Assembly: GCA_963784895.1 (NCBI GenBank) | Contig: CAWATM010000006.1 | Location: forward strand, 62,001 to 126,000 | Direction: 5' to 3' | DNA from: Gaiellasilicea sp963784895 | GTDB lineage: Bacteria > Actinomycetota > Thermoleophilia > Gaiellales > Gaiellaceae | Length of the DNA stretch: 64,000 nucleotides | Shown here: piece after piece, positions 1 to 7,953 of the stretch | Layout of the letters: the number at the start of each line of letters is the position of its first letter | How positions within the stretch are numbered: position 1 is the stretch's first letter | Program-made: the position numbers and the translations under genes | Notes under the pieces: generated by a model | Told to the model about the DNA's origin: nothing | Seen by the model: the letters and a program-made list of their open reading frames with translations, nothing else | The model's database searches: none

Positions 1-488
1 TCGAAGTGTCGGCGCCCGACTTCGAGGTGATCCACTCCTGGTGGATCCCGGCGCTCGGCGGCAAGTTCGACGCCATCCCCGGGGTGACGAACGAGACCTG
101 GTTCAACCCGAACGCGCCAGGCATCTACCGCGGCCAGTGCGCCGAGTTCTGCGGCATCCAGCACGCCAAGATGTACGGCGAGGTCGAGGCGATGCCGCGC
201 GAGGAGTTCGATGCGTGGCTCGCGGAGGAGGCCGAGGCTCAGGAGGCGGGGACATCGGGGCTCGGAGAGGAGACGTTCCGCGGCGCCTGCGCGAAGTGCC
301 ACGGTCTCGCCGGCGAGGGAGACATCGGGCCCAGCCTCGCGGGCAACCAGCTGCTCGAGGACGTGGAGGCGGTCGAGGCGGTCGTCCGCAACGGGCGCAA
401 CGCGATGCCGCCGGTCGGCACGGACTGGGACGAGCGTCAGATGGAGGCGTTGACCGACTACCTGCAGGAGGAGCTCCTTGGCGACTAA
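1..488 (+). CDS. coxB: Cytochrome c oxidase subunit II with fused cytochrome c domain (5' truncated by window)
   Basis: C-terminal part of the electron-entry subunit of a heme-copper oxidase. The frame is open to the left edge, so the N-terminal membrane hairpin lies outside. The CuA region is recognisable: His in VIHSWWIP, the Cys-x3-Cys pair in CAEFC, and the following His and Met (QHAKM). After a short Glu/Ala linker comes a class I cytochrome c domain with heme motif CAKCH and a likely distal Met in the MPPVG segment. Known for the family: CuA passes electrons to heme a, and a fused heme c marks caa3-type enzymes. The stop overlaps the start of subunit I, implying one operon. Confidence 0.93.
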   Translation, partial: EVSAPDFEVIHSWWIPALGGKFDAIPGVTNETWFNPNAPGIYRGQCAEFCGIQHAKMYGEVEAMPREEFDAWLAEEAEAQEAGTSGLGEETFRGACAKCHGLAGEGDIGPSLAGNQLLEDVEAVEAVVRNGRNAMPPVGTDWDERQMEALTDYLQEELLGD

Positions 489-2106
489 CGTCGAGACGCC
501 CATCCCCACCTGGCAGCGCGGCCGCGTCGCGAGCTGGCTCGTCACCGTCGACCACAAGCGGATCGGGATCCTGTACATCGTCACCTCCGGCGTGTTCTTC
601 CTCGCCGGGGGGCTGATGGCCGTGCTGATGCGCACGCAGCTGGCGCAGGCTGACAACGACTTCCTGACGCGCGACTCCTACAACGAGGTCATGACCATGC
701 ACGGGACGACGATGGTGTTCCTCGTCGTCGTCCCGATCCTGGCCGGCTTCGGCAACTTCCTCGTGCCGCTGATGATCGGCGCGCGCGACATGGCATTCCC
801 CCGGCTCAACGCGCTCTCCTACTGGCTCTTCCTCTTCGGCGGCGTCATCCTCCTGCTCTCCTTCTTCGCCGCTGGCGGCGCCGCCAAGTCGGGCTGGACC
901 GCGTACCCGCCACTCTCGTTGCAGGGCGACGGCAACGGGCAGGACCTCTGGATCCTCGGCCTGCACATCCTCACGCTCTCGTCGCTCGCGGGCGCGATCA
1001 ACTTCATCGTCACGATCGCGAACATGCGGACGCAGGGCATGAGCTGGACCCGGATGCCGCTCTTCATCTGGGCGATCGGCACGTATGCCGTGCTGCTCGT
1101 GGCCGTGCTGCCGGCGCTGTCGGCTGGCCTGACCCTGCTGCTGCTCGACCGCCAGGCCGGGACGAACTTCTTCGCGCCGGACGAAGGCGGCAGCGCCGTG
1201 CTCTACCAGCACGTCTTCTGGTTCTTCGGCCACCCCGAGGTCTACATCATGATCCTGCCCGCGTTCGGGATGATCTCGGAGATCATCCCGGTGTTCGCGC
1301 GCAAGCCGATCTTCGGCTACAAGGCGGTCGCCTTCTCGACCGCCGGGATCGCCTTCTTCTCGATGCTCGTCTGGGCGCACCACATGTTCACGGTCGGGAT
1401 GCCGGCGTTCCTGAACGCCTTCTTCATGGTCGCGTCGATGGTGATCGCGGTCCCGACAGGCGTCAAGATCTTCAACTGGCTGGCGACGCTCTGGCGCGGG
1501 AACATCCACTTCGACACGCCGATGTTGTACGCGCTCGGATTCGTCAGCGTCTTCACGATCGGCGGTCTCTCGGGGATCTTCCTGGCCGCGTTCCCGATCG
1601 ACTGGCAGGTGCACGACACGTACTACGTCGTCGCCCACTTCCACTACGTCCTCTTCGGCGGCTCGATGCTGGCGATCCTCGGCGGCCTCACCTTCTGGTG
1701 GCCGAAGTTCTTCGGGCGGATGCTCGACGAGCGACTCGGGAAGCTCAGCTTCTGGCTCGTCTTCGCCGGCTTCAACCTCACCTTCTTCCCGCAGCACATG
1801 CTCGGCCTGCTCGGGATGCCGCGCCGGATCTACACCTACGAGGACACGGGCCTCGTGCAGGAGTACAACCTCGCCTCGTCGATCGGCTCGTACGTGATGG
1901 GCCTCGGCATCCTGATCTTCGTCTGGAACGCCTTCGCCTCGCGCAAGGGCCGCCGCGCCGGCAACGACCCCTGGCTCGCCGACACGCTCGAGTGGTACAC
2001 GACCTCGCCGCCGCCGGCGCACAACTTCGACGAGGTGCCGTACGTGACGAGCGCGCGGCCGCTCTACGACCTCCGCCGGGCTTTGAAGGAGCGCGGTGAG
2101 CTCTAG
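478..2106 (+). CDS. ctaD: Cytochrome c oxidase subunit I (aa3-type)
   Basis: Catalytic, proton-pumping subunit of terminal oxidase in the cytoplasmic membrane, 542 aa, about 12 membrane helices. Visible ligands: His75 and His389 for low-spin heme a, His387 for heme a3, His252, His301 and His302 for CuB. Glu254 and the cross-link Tyr256 lie in GHPEVY, typical of A1-type enzymes. The Thr/Lys pair in VPTGVK fits a K channel. The start is TTG at 478, preceded by AGGAGGAG at about 466-473 inside the end of coxB; the two genes overlap by 11 nt. The gene overlaps ctaB downstream by 11 nt. Confidence 0.97.
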   Translation: MATNVETPIPTWQRGRVASWLVTVDHKRIGILYIVTSGVFFLAGGLMAVLMRTQLAQADNDFLTRDSYNEVMTMHGTTMVFLVVVPILAGFGNFLVPLMIGARDMAFPRLNALSYWLFLFGGVILLLSFFAAGGAAKSGWTAYPPLSLQGDGNGQDLWILGLHILTLSSLAGAINFIVTIANMRTQGMSWTRMPLFIWAIGTYAVLLVAVLPALSAGLTLLLLDRQAGTNFFAPDEGGSAVLYQHVFWFFGHPEVYIMILPAFGMISEIIPVFARKPIFGYKAVAFSTAGIAFFSMLVWAHHMFTVGMPAFLNAFFMVASMVIAVPTGVKIFNWLATLWRGNIHFDTPMLYALGFVSVFTIGGLSGIFLAAFPIDWQVHDTYYVVAHFHYVLFGGSMLAILGGLTFWWPKFFGRMLDERLGKLSFWLVFAGFNLTFFPQHMLGLLGMPRRIYTYEDTGLVQEYNLASSIGSYVMGLGILIFVWNAFASRKGRRAGNDPWLADTLEWYTTSPPPAHNFDEVPYVTSARPLYDLRRALKERGEL

Positions 2107-3277
2107 GCCCCGCCCCGGCTTCTGGCTGCAGCTGGCGGCGCTCGGCGGCGTCGCCGCAACGCTGCTCGCCGTCGTCTCGGGCACGCTCGCCGTCGGGCAC
2201 GACGTCGTCTCGGCGCTCGCGCTCCCGCCGCTCGCCGCCGTCGTCGTCGCTGCCTGGTGGACGCACCGCCGGCTGCTCGAGCCGTCGACGCTCGCGCTCG
2301 TGCTCTTCGGCGCCGCCGCGGCCGTCACCGCGGACGGATTCCACGTCGCGCTCGCCTCGGGCGCGCTCGCCGCCGCCGCCGTCTCGGCTGCGCAGTGCTT
2401 CCGCGGCGCGCCGGTCGCAGCCGGCCCGTGGCGCGACTACGTGACGCTGACGAAGCCGCGGATCATGTCGCTGCTGCTCGTCACCGGTGCCGCGGGGATG
2501 TTCGTCGGCGCCCAGGGCGTCCCGCCGCTCTCGCTCTTCCTCGCCGCGATGACCGGCCTCGCGCTCGCGTGCGGCGGCGCCAGTGCGCTGAACCACGTCC
2601 TCGACGCCGACATCGACCGGCTGATGGGCAAGCGGACGGAGAAGCGGCCGGTCGCCGCCGGCCGCGTCACGCCGGCGCATGCGCTCGAGTTCGGGCTGAC
2701 GCTCTCGGCGCTCTCGTTCGTCCTGCTCGCGAGCACGGTCAACGTGCTCACCGCCGCGCTCGCGCTCGTCGGCAACCTCTTCTACGTCGTCGTCTACACG
2801 CGCTGGCTGAAGCGCTCGACGCCGCAGAACATCGTCATCGGCGGTGCGGCCGGTGCGGTGCCGCCGCTCGTCGGCTACGCGGCTGCGAGCGGCAACCTCG
2901 GGCTGCCGGCGCTCTGGCTCTTCCTGATCGTCTTCCTCTGGACACCCCCGCACTTTTGGGCGCTTGCGCTGCTGATCAAGGAGAACTACGCCGCTGCCAA
3001 GGTGCCGATGCTGCCGGTGGTGAAGGGTGAGGCCGAGACGACGAAGCAGATCGTCTGGTACTCGATCGTCATGGTCTCGTTCACGCTCGCCGTCGGTCTC
3101 TGGCTCGGTCCGATCTACTCGGCCGCCGCCGCCGTGCTCGGCGCCGTCTTCCTCGGGATGGCGTGGCAGCTCCGGCGGGCGCCGACCCGGCGGAACGCGG
3201 GCGTCTTGTTCCACTACTCGCTCCTCTACCTGGCGCTGCTGTTCGTCGCGGCGGCGCTGAACCCGGTGCTGCTGTGA
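2096..3277 (+). CDS. ctaB: Protoheme IX farnesyltransferase (heme O synthase) with N-terminal membrane extension
   Basis: UbiA-family prenyltransferase that farnesylates heme B to heme O, the precursor of heme A for the oxidase encoded just upstream. The prenyl-diphosphate/Mg motif is NHVLDADID (Asn166, Asp170, Asp174), followed by the basic GKRTEKRP segment; the polytopic core runs from about residue 115 to 390. At 393 aa it is about 100 residues longer than usual. The extra N-terminus holds about three hydrophobic segments (residues 11-33, 37-55, 64-90) whose function I do not recognise. GTG start overlapping ctaD; the stop overlaps the next small ORF as GTGA. Confidence 0.93.
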   Translation: MSSRPRPGFWLQLAALGGVAATLLAVVSGTLAVGHDVVSALALPPLAAVVVAAWWTHRRLLEPSTLALVLFGAAAAVTADGFHVALASGALAAAAVSAAQCFRGAPVAAGPWRDYVTLTKPRIMSLLLVTGAAGMFVGAQGVPPLSLFLAAMTGLALACGGASALNHVLDADIDRLMGKRTEKRPVAAGRVTPAHALEFGLTLSALSFVLLASTVNVLTAALALVGNLFYVVVYTRWLKRSTPQNIVIGGAAGAVPPLVGYAAASGNLGLPALWLFLIVFLWTPPHFWALALLIKENYAAAKVPMLPVVKGEAETTKQIVWYSIVMVSFTLAVGLWLGPIYSAAAAVLGAVFLGMAWQLRRAPTRRNAGVLFHYSLLYLALLFVAAALNPVLL

Positions 3278-3399
3278 AAGAGATCACGCCCGAGCTCGAG
3301 CGCAAGAACCTGATCCTGGGCTGGGCCCTCTTCGGGATCTTCGTACTCCTCTTCGCGGGCACCGTCGGCGTCGCGCTCCTCTACCTCGCCCTCGACTGA
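3274..3399 (+). CDS. 41-residue single-span membrane peptide, probable oxidase accessory subunit
   Basis: GTG start overlaps the ctaB stop (GTGA), the coupling used throughout this window. The peptide has a charged N-terminus (KEITPELERKN), one hydrophobic helix of about 25 residues (about 13-38) and a terminal Asp. I do not recognise the family. Position directly after coxB-ctaD-ctaB and the topology suggest a small oxidase or assembly subunit, comparable to the tiny subunit IV proteins of other aa3 oxidases; that is inference. It is short enough to be missed by gene callers with a length cutoff. Confidence 0.6.
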   Translation: MKEITPELERKNLILGWALFGIFVLLFAGTVGVALLYLALD

Positions 3400-3413
3400 G
3401 TCTGCCGTCGCAT

Positions 3414-3443
3414 GCTCGGAATCCGCAGGAGCGAATTCCGAGC
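3414..3443. terminator. Hairpin after the oxidase operon
   Basis: Perfect 9-bp inverted repeat GCTCGGAAT/ATTCCGAGC with a 12-nt loop, 15 nt after the small membrane ORF. There is no clear U tract, so it may act as a processing or Rho-linked end rather than a canonical terminator. It is followed directly by a copy of the dispersed repeat at 3443-3474. Confidence 0.45.
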
Positions 3444-3474
3444 GCGCAAACCCCTGAAGGGCCGCTTCGCGGCC
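3443..3474 (+). repeat. Dispersed intergenic repeat, copy A
   Basis: Contains CGCG, then ACCCCTGAAGGG, then CGCTTCG; here the end forms the perfect hairpin GGCCGC-TTC-GCGGCC. Closely similar sequences occur at 23007-23039 and 50614-50646, each just after the stop of a plus-strand gene. It ends 8 nt before the amidase start. Confidence 0.6.
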
Positions 3475-3482
3475 ATCCTGCC

Positions 3483-4601
3483 GTGACGATCTTCCTGGCC
3501 GTGCCCGCGTCGCCCGCACCGGGCATCCGGCTGGCGGTCAAGGACCTATTCGACACAGCCGGGCTGGAGACGACCTACGGCTCCGCGATCTTCGCCGGGC
3601 ACGTGCCGCGCCGGACGGCGACGGCCGTGCGGCTGCTCGAGGAAGCGGGCTACGGCAACGTGGGCAAGGCGAACCTGCACGAGTTCGCCTATGGCACGAC
3701 CTCCGAGAACCCGCACTTCGGCGATGTGCCGAACCCGCGCTTCCCCGGCCGTGTCGCCGGCGGCTCGAGCGGTGGCTCCGCTGCGGCCGTCGCGGCCGGC
3801 CTCGCGGACGCGGCGCTCGGCACCGACTCGGCCGGGTCGATCCGGATCCCGGCCGCGTGCTGCGGGATGGTCGGTCACAAGCCGACGCACGGGCTCGTCC
3901 CGCTGGACGGCTGCTGGCCGCTCGCGGCGAGTTTCGACACCGCCGGCCCGATCGCGGCTGATGTCGAGACGTGCGGGCGGATGCTCGAGGTGCTGGCGCC
4001 CGGATTCGCGCCCGTCGAGCTGGACTCACTCGAGCAACTCGAGGTCGGAGTCGCCTGGATCGAGTTCGCCGACCCACGTGTCCGCGGACGGGTCGAGGAG
4101 GCCGCCGCCCGCTTCCCGCGCCGCCGCATGGTCGAGCTGCCTCTCGTCCCGAACGAGACGTACGCCGTCTTCATGCGCGAGGCCGCCGACGTCCACCGCG
4201 AGCTCTTCGCCGAGAACGCCGAGCTCTACGGTGAGGATGTGCGCCTGAAGCTGGAGCGCTGCCTCGCCGTCCGCGACGCCGAGGTCGAACGTGCCGAGCA
4301 GCTGCGGCGTGAGTACCGCGAGCAGGTCGAGACCGCGCTCGAGGGGCTCGACCTCGTCCTGACGCCAACGCTGCCGATTGTGCCGCCGCCGCTCCGCCGC
4401 GGCGCGGGGCCCGGCGACCTGGACGTCCGCGAGGCGCTGATCCGCTTCACCTATCCCTTCTCGGCACTCGGCTGGCCGGCGCTCGCACTGCCGTGCGGCG
4501 AGACGGAGGGCTTGCCGGTGTCGCTCCAGATCGCGGGCCGGGCCGGCGCGGACGGCCTCGTTCTCGCTGCGGCGCGCCTACTGGAGCCGAGCCCGACCTA
4601 A
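3483..4601 (+). CDS. Amidase-signature family hydrolase
   Basis: Amidase of the GatA/FAAH fold (372 aa), hydrolysing or transferring from an unidentified amide. The Ser-cisSer-Lys triad is visible: Lys20 in AVKD, cis-Ser in GGSSGGS (residues 93-99) and nucleophile Ser119 in GTDSAGSIRIPA. It lacks roughly 50-60 N-terminal residues relative to typical 450-residue amidases, so the usual helical cap is missing, but the catalytic core is complete. No gatB or gatC lies nearby, so a tRNA-amidotransferase role is unlikely. GTG start at 483 nt spacing rules is the first possible start after the repeat element; no strong Shine-Dalgarno is seen. Confidence 0.8.
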   Translation: MTIFLAVPASPAPGIRLAVKDLFDTAGLETTYGSAIFAGHVPRRTATAVRLLEEAGYGNVGKANLHEFAYGTTSENPHFGDVPNPRFPGRVAGGSSGGSAAAVAAGLADAALGTDSAGSIRIPAACCGMVGHKPTHGLVPLDGCWPLAASFDTAGPIAADVETCGRMLEVLAPGFAPVELDSLEQLEVGVAWIEFADPRVRGRVEEAAARFPRRRMVELPLVPNETYAVFMREAADVHRELFAENAELYGEDVRLKLERCLAVRDAEVERAEQLRREYREQVETALEGLDLVLTPTLPIVPPPLRRGAGPGDLDVREALIRFTYPFSALGWPALALPCGETEGLPVSLQIAGRAGADGLVLAAARLLEPSPT

Positions 4602-4622
4602 AGGCTTGACAGCCAGCGGCCG

Positions 4623-6449
4623 ATGAAGACCGAGATGATTGCGGTCCGTCGTCTTCTTCTGCTCGCCGTTTTCGGCGTACTCGCACTTGCGCTCAGCGGC
4701 GTCGCCCAGGCACGGATCGACCGTCCGGCGATCGCGCCGCAGGGCCTGAAAGCGTTCCTGCTGCGCATCGACGAGCCCGTGAAGCACGAGTTCAACCGCA
4801 CGCCCTCATTTGCGTGGCTGCCCGTCCGCGGCGCCCTGCGTTACGAGTTCGAGCTGGCGACGAGCCGGTCGTTCACGGAAAGCTCGATCGTCTGGTCGAA
4901 CGCGAACGACGACTTCGTTGCGCCGACGACCACGACCACGGCTCCCGCGACAACGACGCCGACCGCGGAGACGGCAGCCGCCAAGCTGGCAAAGCTCTAC
5001 GCGAACCTGCGCTCGCCAACGGTCTCCATCGATCTCGCGCTGCCCTGGATCACCGGCTCCCCGTATGCCCTCTACGCACACGTCCGCGCGATCACGAACA
5101 AAGGCCCCACCTCCTGGAGCACTCCTTATGGACTCAACATCCGCTGGTCGAGCGTCCCGGAAAGCCGTCCCAGCCCGCATCCCGGGCTCATCCGCTGGTC
5201 GCCGGTCGAGGGCGCGACGGCCTACCAGGTCTGGCTGTACGGGGCCAAGTCGACGTTCATGACGACCACGAATGTCGCCGACACGCGTGACCTGTACACG
5301 TTCCGCCGCACGAACCCTTTGCTCACGGACGGTGTGATCAAGTTCCGCGTCCGTGCCCAGCGCGCGCTCTACGGTGAGGCCGTCTCCGGTTTGCCGGCGA
5401 CGACGTGGGGGCCATGGAGCGACGAGCTGAAGGTCGCGCCACGGCCGCTCTCATTCGGGACACTGAGAGGCGTCGCCACGGTGTCCGAGGTTGAGTCGAA
5501 CTCGTCGCCCGGTCTCGCGCACGCCCTGAGCCCCGCCTTCGTGTTCGCCGGTGACAGCGGCGGCCCTCTGGACTACAACGGCGGCGCACCGGCCGAGCTC
5601 TTCCGCGTGTATGTCGCGACGGACAAGGACTGCGTCAACATCGTCTATCGCGGCGCCATCGTCGGCAGCCCGGCGTATGCGCCCCGCACGACAGGCCCGC
5701 TTGCACTGCCGGCGAACTCGCTCACCATCACGGCGGCGCGGGGGTCCACGCTCGCGTATGGCTCCGAGGGAAAATCCTTGATGGTCGACGGCACCGTTTC
5801 GGTCACGAACGAGGAAGCGGCTGCGACCACTCCCGCGGCAACAGGCTCGACGGGAGGTGCTGCCGGCGCTGCCCCGCCCACGACTCCCGCCGCAAAGGTC
5901 GACCTGCCCGACACCGCCTGGCCGACGGGCGGGTACTACTGGACCGTCGTACCGGTCGTCGCAGAAGCCATCCCGACACCCCTCGCCCCGGCTCCGGGCG
6001 CAGCCGTTCCCATCCAGTATCGCGAGACCGAACTGCCCCAGGACGCCTGCCAGCGCGGCCGTGTGCTGCGCTTCGGCAAGGCCACTCCGCCGGTCGTCAC
6101 CTCGTCGAACCGTCCCTTTGCAAGTGGCCTCTCGCCCAAGGGCCGGCTTACCTCGGCCGTGCGCACGACGCCTTCGTTCTACGGCACGCCGCTCGTTGCG
6201 TGGGAGCCCGTCCTCGGCGCTCGGGAGTACGAGATCCAGTGGAGCAAGTCCGCGAATCCGTGGCGTCCGCTCGGTTCGCTGCTGACCGGGGCCACGTCGT
6301 CGCTGCTCCCGCTCGAGCCCGGCAGCTGGTACTACCGCGTCCGCGGCTACAACTACTCGTTCCTCAAGCGCCCCCAGATGGCGTGGTCGACGCCGACGGC
6401 CCTGAGGGTCTCGAAGCCCACGTTCTCGGTCGTCAAGGGTGGTCGTTAG
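4623..6449 (+). CDS. Secreted protein with fibronectin type III-like repeats
   Basis: Not assigned to a named family. The N-terminus has basic residues, a hydrophobic stretch (RRLLLLAVFGVLALALSGV) and an AQA cleavage-like site near residue 29, so it should be exported. At least three beta-sandwich repeats of Fn3 type are suggested by recurring blocks: F-x-W-x-P-V-x-G-A-x-x-Y-x-F/V/I-x-L/W near residues 60-85, 190-205 and 520-535, each followed by a variable strand and an Ala/Tyr-x-x-R-V/A-R-A segment. A Thr/Pro-rich linker lies near residues 100-115 and Ala/Thr-rich low complexity near 395-425. A surface or envelope adhesion role is only a guess. Confidence 0.7.
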   Translation: MKTEMIAVRRLLLLAVFGVLALALSGVAQARIDRPAIAPQGLKAFLLRIDEPVKHEFNRTPSFAWLPVRGALRYEFELATSRSFTESSIVWSNANDDFVAPTTTTTAPATTTPTAETAAAKLAKLYANLRSPTVSIDLALPWITGSPYALYAHVRAITNKGPTSWSTPYGLNIRWSSVPESRPSPHPGLIRWSPVEGATAYQVWLYGAKSTFMTTTNVADTRDLYTFRRTNPLLTDGVIKFRVRAQRALYGEAVSGLPATTWGPWSDELKVAPRPLSFGTLRGVATVSEVESNSSPGLAHALSPAFVFAGDSGGPLDYNGGAPAELFRVYVATDKDCVNIVYRGAIVGSPAYAPRTTGPLALPANSLTITAARGSTLAYGSEGKSLMVDGTVSVTNEEAAATTPAATGSTGGAAGAAPPTTPAAKVDLPDTAWPTGGYYWTVVPVVAEAIPTPLAPAPGAAVPIQYRETELPQDACQRGRVLRFGKATPPVVTSSNRPFASGLSPKGRLTSAVRTTPSFYGTPLVAWEPVLGAREYEIQWSKSANPWRPLGSLLTGATSSLLPLEPGSWYYRVRGYNYSFLKRPQMAWSTPTALRVSKPTFSVVKGGR

Positions 6450-6458
6450 GCTCCGCGA

Positions 6459-7136
6459 GTGGAGCCCGACGACGACCTCGAACTCGCGCTCTCACTCGCC
6501 GACGACGCCGACGCGATCACGCTCAACGGCTTCCGCGCCGCCGACCTACACGTCGAGACGAAGCCCGACCTGACGCCGGTCTCGGCGGCCGACCGCGCCG
6601 TCGAGGCGGCGCTGCGCGAGCGGCTCGCCCGCGAGCGGCCGGGTGAGGCCGTCCTCGGTGAGGAGGAGGGCGGCGATGACGCGAGCGGCTGGATCCTCGA
6701 TCCGATCGACGGGACACGCAACTACACGCGTGGGATTCCCGTCTGGGCGACGTTGATCGCCTACGACTGGCGGATCGCGGTCGTTTCGGCGCCCGCGCTG
6801 GGCCGGCGCTGGTGGGCCGCGAGGGGGGTCGGCGTGTTCGCGAACGGCGAGCCGATCCGCGTCTCCGCGATCGACCGGATCGAGGACGCGACCCTGCTCT
6901 ACGGGCTCGAGCAGCCGCCGCCTCCACAAGCCTACGAGGCGTGGCACCTGCGCGGCTTCGGCGACTTCTGGGCGCACATGCTCGTCGCGGAGGGCGCCGC
7001 GGAGGCCGCCGTCGACGCGTCCGGCCTGAAGATCTGGGACTGGGCGCCGATGAAGATCATCGTCGAGGAGGCCGGCGGGCGCTACGCGGAGTCGATCTCC
7101 TGGAATGGACGGCTCGACGTCAGCGGGCTGCGCTGA
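6459..7136 (+). CDS. Inositol monophosphatase family protein (possible histidinol-phosphatase)
   Basis: Mg-dependent, Li-sensitive phosphatase fold, 225 aa. Metal-binding motifs are intact: Glu68 in GEEEG, Asp81 and Asp84 in WILDPIDGTRNYTRG, and Asp194 in IWDWAP. Family members hydrolyse myo-inositol phosphate, histidinol phosphate or related sugar phosphates; substrate cannot be read from sequence. It is about 35 residues shorter than typical family members. GTG start 9 nt after the preceding stop. The 3' end overlaps the convergent opcA gene by 17 nt. Confidence 0.85.
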   Translation: MEPDDDLELALSLADDADAITLNGFRAADLHVETKPDLTPVSAADRAVEAALRERLARERPGEAVLGEEEGGDDASGWILDPIDGTRNYTRGIPVWATLIAYDWRIAVVSAPALGRRWWAARGVGVFANGEPIRVSAIDRIEDATLLYGLEQPPPPQAYEAWHLRGFGDFWAHMLVAEGAAEAAVDASGLKIWDWAPMKIIVEEAGGRYAESISWNGRLDVSGLR

Positions 7137-7953
7137 CAGCCTGCTCGTAGACCCGGTCGCGGCCGAAGACGTCGAGCTCGGCCGAGAGCAGGTCGCTCGC
7201 GCTCGGCGACGCGCCACGAGGTGCGGCGACCGACTCGCCGTCGACCCCGACCCGCTCGAGCTCGGCCGCCGAGCGGTGCGTCAGCTTCACCGGCCGCCGC
7301 AAGCGCGAGCGCAGCCAGCCGGCGAGCAGGAGCGCGTCCGCCCTCGGTCCCGTCACCGAGAGCGTCTTCACGCCGTCGAGCTCGGGCCAGAGCGCGGCGA
7401 GCCGGCCGCGCCAGCCGAGGCTGCGGCCCCAGGCGATGTCGGAGACGGCAATCCGGTCGAACAGCGGCTCGAGCTGCCGGTAGGCCGCCGGCAGCCCGCG
7501 CCATTCGGACGAGTCGACGACGAGCCGGTCGCAGACGTCGACGAGCTGCTCGAGCTCCGGCTTCCCCCACGGCGGCAGCCCGCGCCAGCGGCAGAACGTG
7601 GGCAGGTCGGTGATCAGGAGCGGCTGCACGATCGACCCGGGCACGCGGGAGCGGGAGCCGCCGAGCCGCAGCTGGATCACCTCCGAGCAGACCTCTCGCC
7701 TCGACCCCGGGATCGGGAAGCACCTCAGCTCGACGTCGACGCCGATCGCGTCGGCCTTGCGTGGGTCCGGAAAGAGCAGAATCGTGCGCGACGGGTGCAG
7801 CTCTTCGAGCCCAGCCAGGGTCCGGCGGGCAGCGGCGGCCCATTGCGGCGGCGCCCAGGCGACGTGCGTCATCACACTCGTCCGCGTCCCCTCGGCGTGA
7901 TCCACGCGCAGCTCGGCCAGGCGCTTCTCGACCTGCGTGAGGACGCCGGCCAT
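7120..7953 (-). CDS. opcA: OpcA, glucose-6-phosphate dehydrogenase assembly protein
   Basis: 277-aa protein recognised as OpcA, the actinobacterial and cyanobacterial factor that activates or assembles glucose-6-phosphate dehydrogenase. Conserved stretches include RTSVMTHVAWAP and PVKLTHRSAAELERV. The ATG at 7953 overlaps the zwf stop as ATGA; a longer upstream reading frame exists but lies inside zwf coding sequence. Position directly after zwf is the canonical arrangement. Last gene of the minus-strand pentose phosphate operon. Confidence 0.93.
   Translation of the reverse strand: MAGVLTQVEKRLAELRVDHAEGTRTSVMTHVAWAPPQWAAAARRTLAGLEELHPSRTILLFPDPRKADAIGVDVELRCFPIPGSRREVCSEVIQLRLGGSRSRVPGSIVQPLLITDLPTFCRWRGLPPWGKPELEQLVDVCDRLVVDSSEWRGLPAAYRQLEPLFDRIAVSDIAWGRSLGWRGRLAALWPELDGVKTLSVTGPRADALLLAGWLRSRLRRPVKLTHRSAAELERVGVDGESVAAPRGASPSASDLLSAELDVFGRDRVYEQAVSAAR

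Noticed and set aside
103..2328. 741-codon minus-strand open frame over the oxidase genes
   Set aside because: Shadow frame of ctaD/ctaB; low-complexity Arg/Glu/Asp/His composition.
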